Origin: Candidatus Aerophobota bacterium | GTDB taxonomy: Bacteria; Aerophobota; Aerophobia; Aerophobales; JAGGXI01 | Length of the DNA stretch: 64,000 nt | Reading direction: 5' to 3' | NCBI GenBank assembly: GCA_021163155.1 | Contig: JAGGXI010000038.1 | Coordinates: 9,822 to 73,821, forward strand | Shown: positions 63,878 to 64,000 of the stretch, one piece after another | Layout of the letters: every line of letters starts with the position of its first letter | Position numbering within the stretch: the stretch's first letter is position 1 | Translations under genes and position numbers: made by a program | Notes under the pieces: generated by a model | Told to the model about the DNA's origin: nothing | Database searches by the model: none | What the model saw: only the letters and a program-made list of their open reading frames with translations

Positions 63878-64000
63878 TGTAAGGAGAAATAAAAAGAATC
63901 TTATCTATAAACCAGGTACATCTTAATTAAAAAGAGAAATAGAGAAAGATAAAGAACTAAAAAAGATGGTATATGATATAGAGATAAAATTATTAAGTGA

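Overview
This is an AT-rich, gene-dense bacterial segment (by eye in the mid-thirties percent GC) from a probable strict anaerobe. It carries a ferredoxin-dependent 2-oxoacid oxidoreductase with a succinyl-CoA synthetase, RnfA/RnfB, many 2[4Fe-4S] proteins and a minimal SUF-type (SufBC-like) Fe-S assembly pair. Rod-shape genes (mreBCD), a type IV pilus/type II secretion ATPase and platform protein, and a periplasmic-type PpiC foldase fit a rod-shaped bacterium of an uncultured lineage such as Aerophobetes or Atribacterota. That placement is a guess from gene style and was not tested. I see no rRNA, tRNA, CRISPR array or transposase gene.

Layout. 1-3.8 kb: korB (cut by the window edge)-korC-sucC-sucD-ferredoxin, a module turning 2-oxoacids into acyl-CoA, reduced ferredoxin and ATP. 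3.9-29.7 kb: a long plus-strand catabolic island. It holds an allantoinase/hydantoinase-like cyclic amidohydrolase, a complete oligopeptide-type ABC transporter with an M42 aminopeptidase, a creatininase-family amidohydrolase, an isoaspartyl peptidase-type Ntn-hydrolase and a GntR/FCD regulator. It continues with an enolase paralogue that has lost both conserved active-site histidines, a knotted N-acylornithine/YgeW-type carbamoyltransferase, glycerate 2-kinase, a split UxaA/SuyAB-like dehydratase or lyase, a LarA-type racemase, a TRAP transporter (DctPQM), a guanidine deiminase-fold enzyme and a D-2-hydroxyacid dehydrogenase. The content suggests uptake and fermentation of nitrogen-rich organic acids (guanidino, ureido or N-acyl amino acids) whose carbon leaves as hydroxy acids. 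The exact substrate cannot be read from sequence. 29.8-40.4 kb: mostly minus-strand housekeeping genes (pyrG-rnfA-rnfB-pyrD-caxA-DUF4416, ispG, ferredoxin, accD) and an mtrB gene (trp RNA-binding attenuation protein) beside an EamA exporter. 40.9-51.7 kb: metG-rsmA-mtnA-gatC, mreBCD, ppiD, yajC-tgt-queA. 51.9-54.3 kb: a decayed defence island with an Abi_C-like pseudogene, a frameshifted DUF1156 DNA methylase start, a HEPN/MNT toxin-antitoxin pair, a PglZ C-terminal piece and an XRE regulator. 54.5-56 kb: a PLP enzyme. 56.7-63.7 kb: pilB-pilC-O-antigen ligase/TPR, then the SufBC-like pair on the other strand.

Intergenic space is unusually repetitive. Two dispersed families recur between operons. 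REP-like GGGTCAGGTCT ends occur at four sites plus one inverted pair. Several longer leader sequences are duplicated upstream of transporter and catabolic genes, including a near-identical 63-bp promoter/operator-like block in front of both gntR and the TRAP operon, and a ~135-bp leader shared by the ABC operon and the PLP enzyme 50 kb away. These duplications tie separate parts of the island, and the distant PLP gene, into what may be one regulon.
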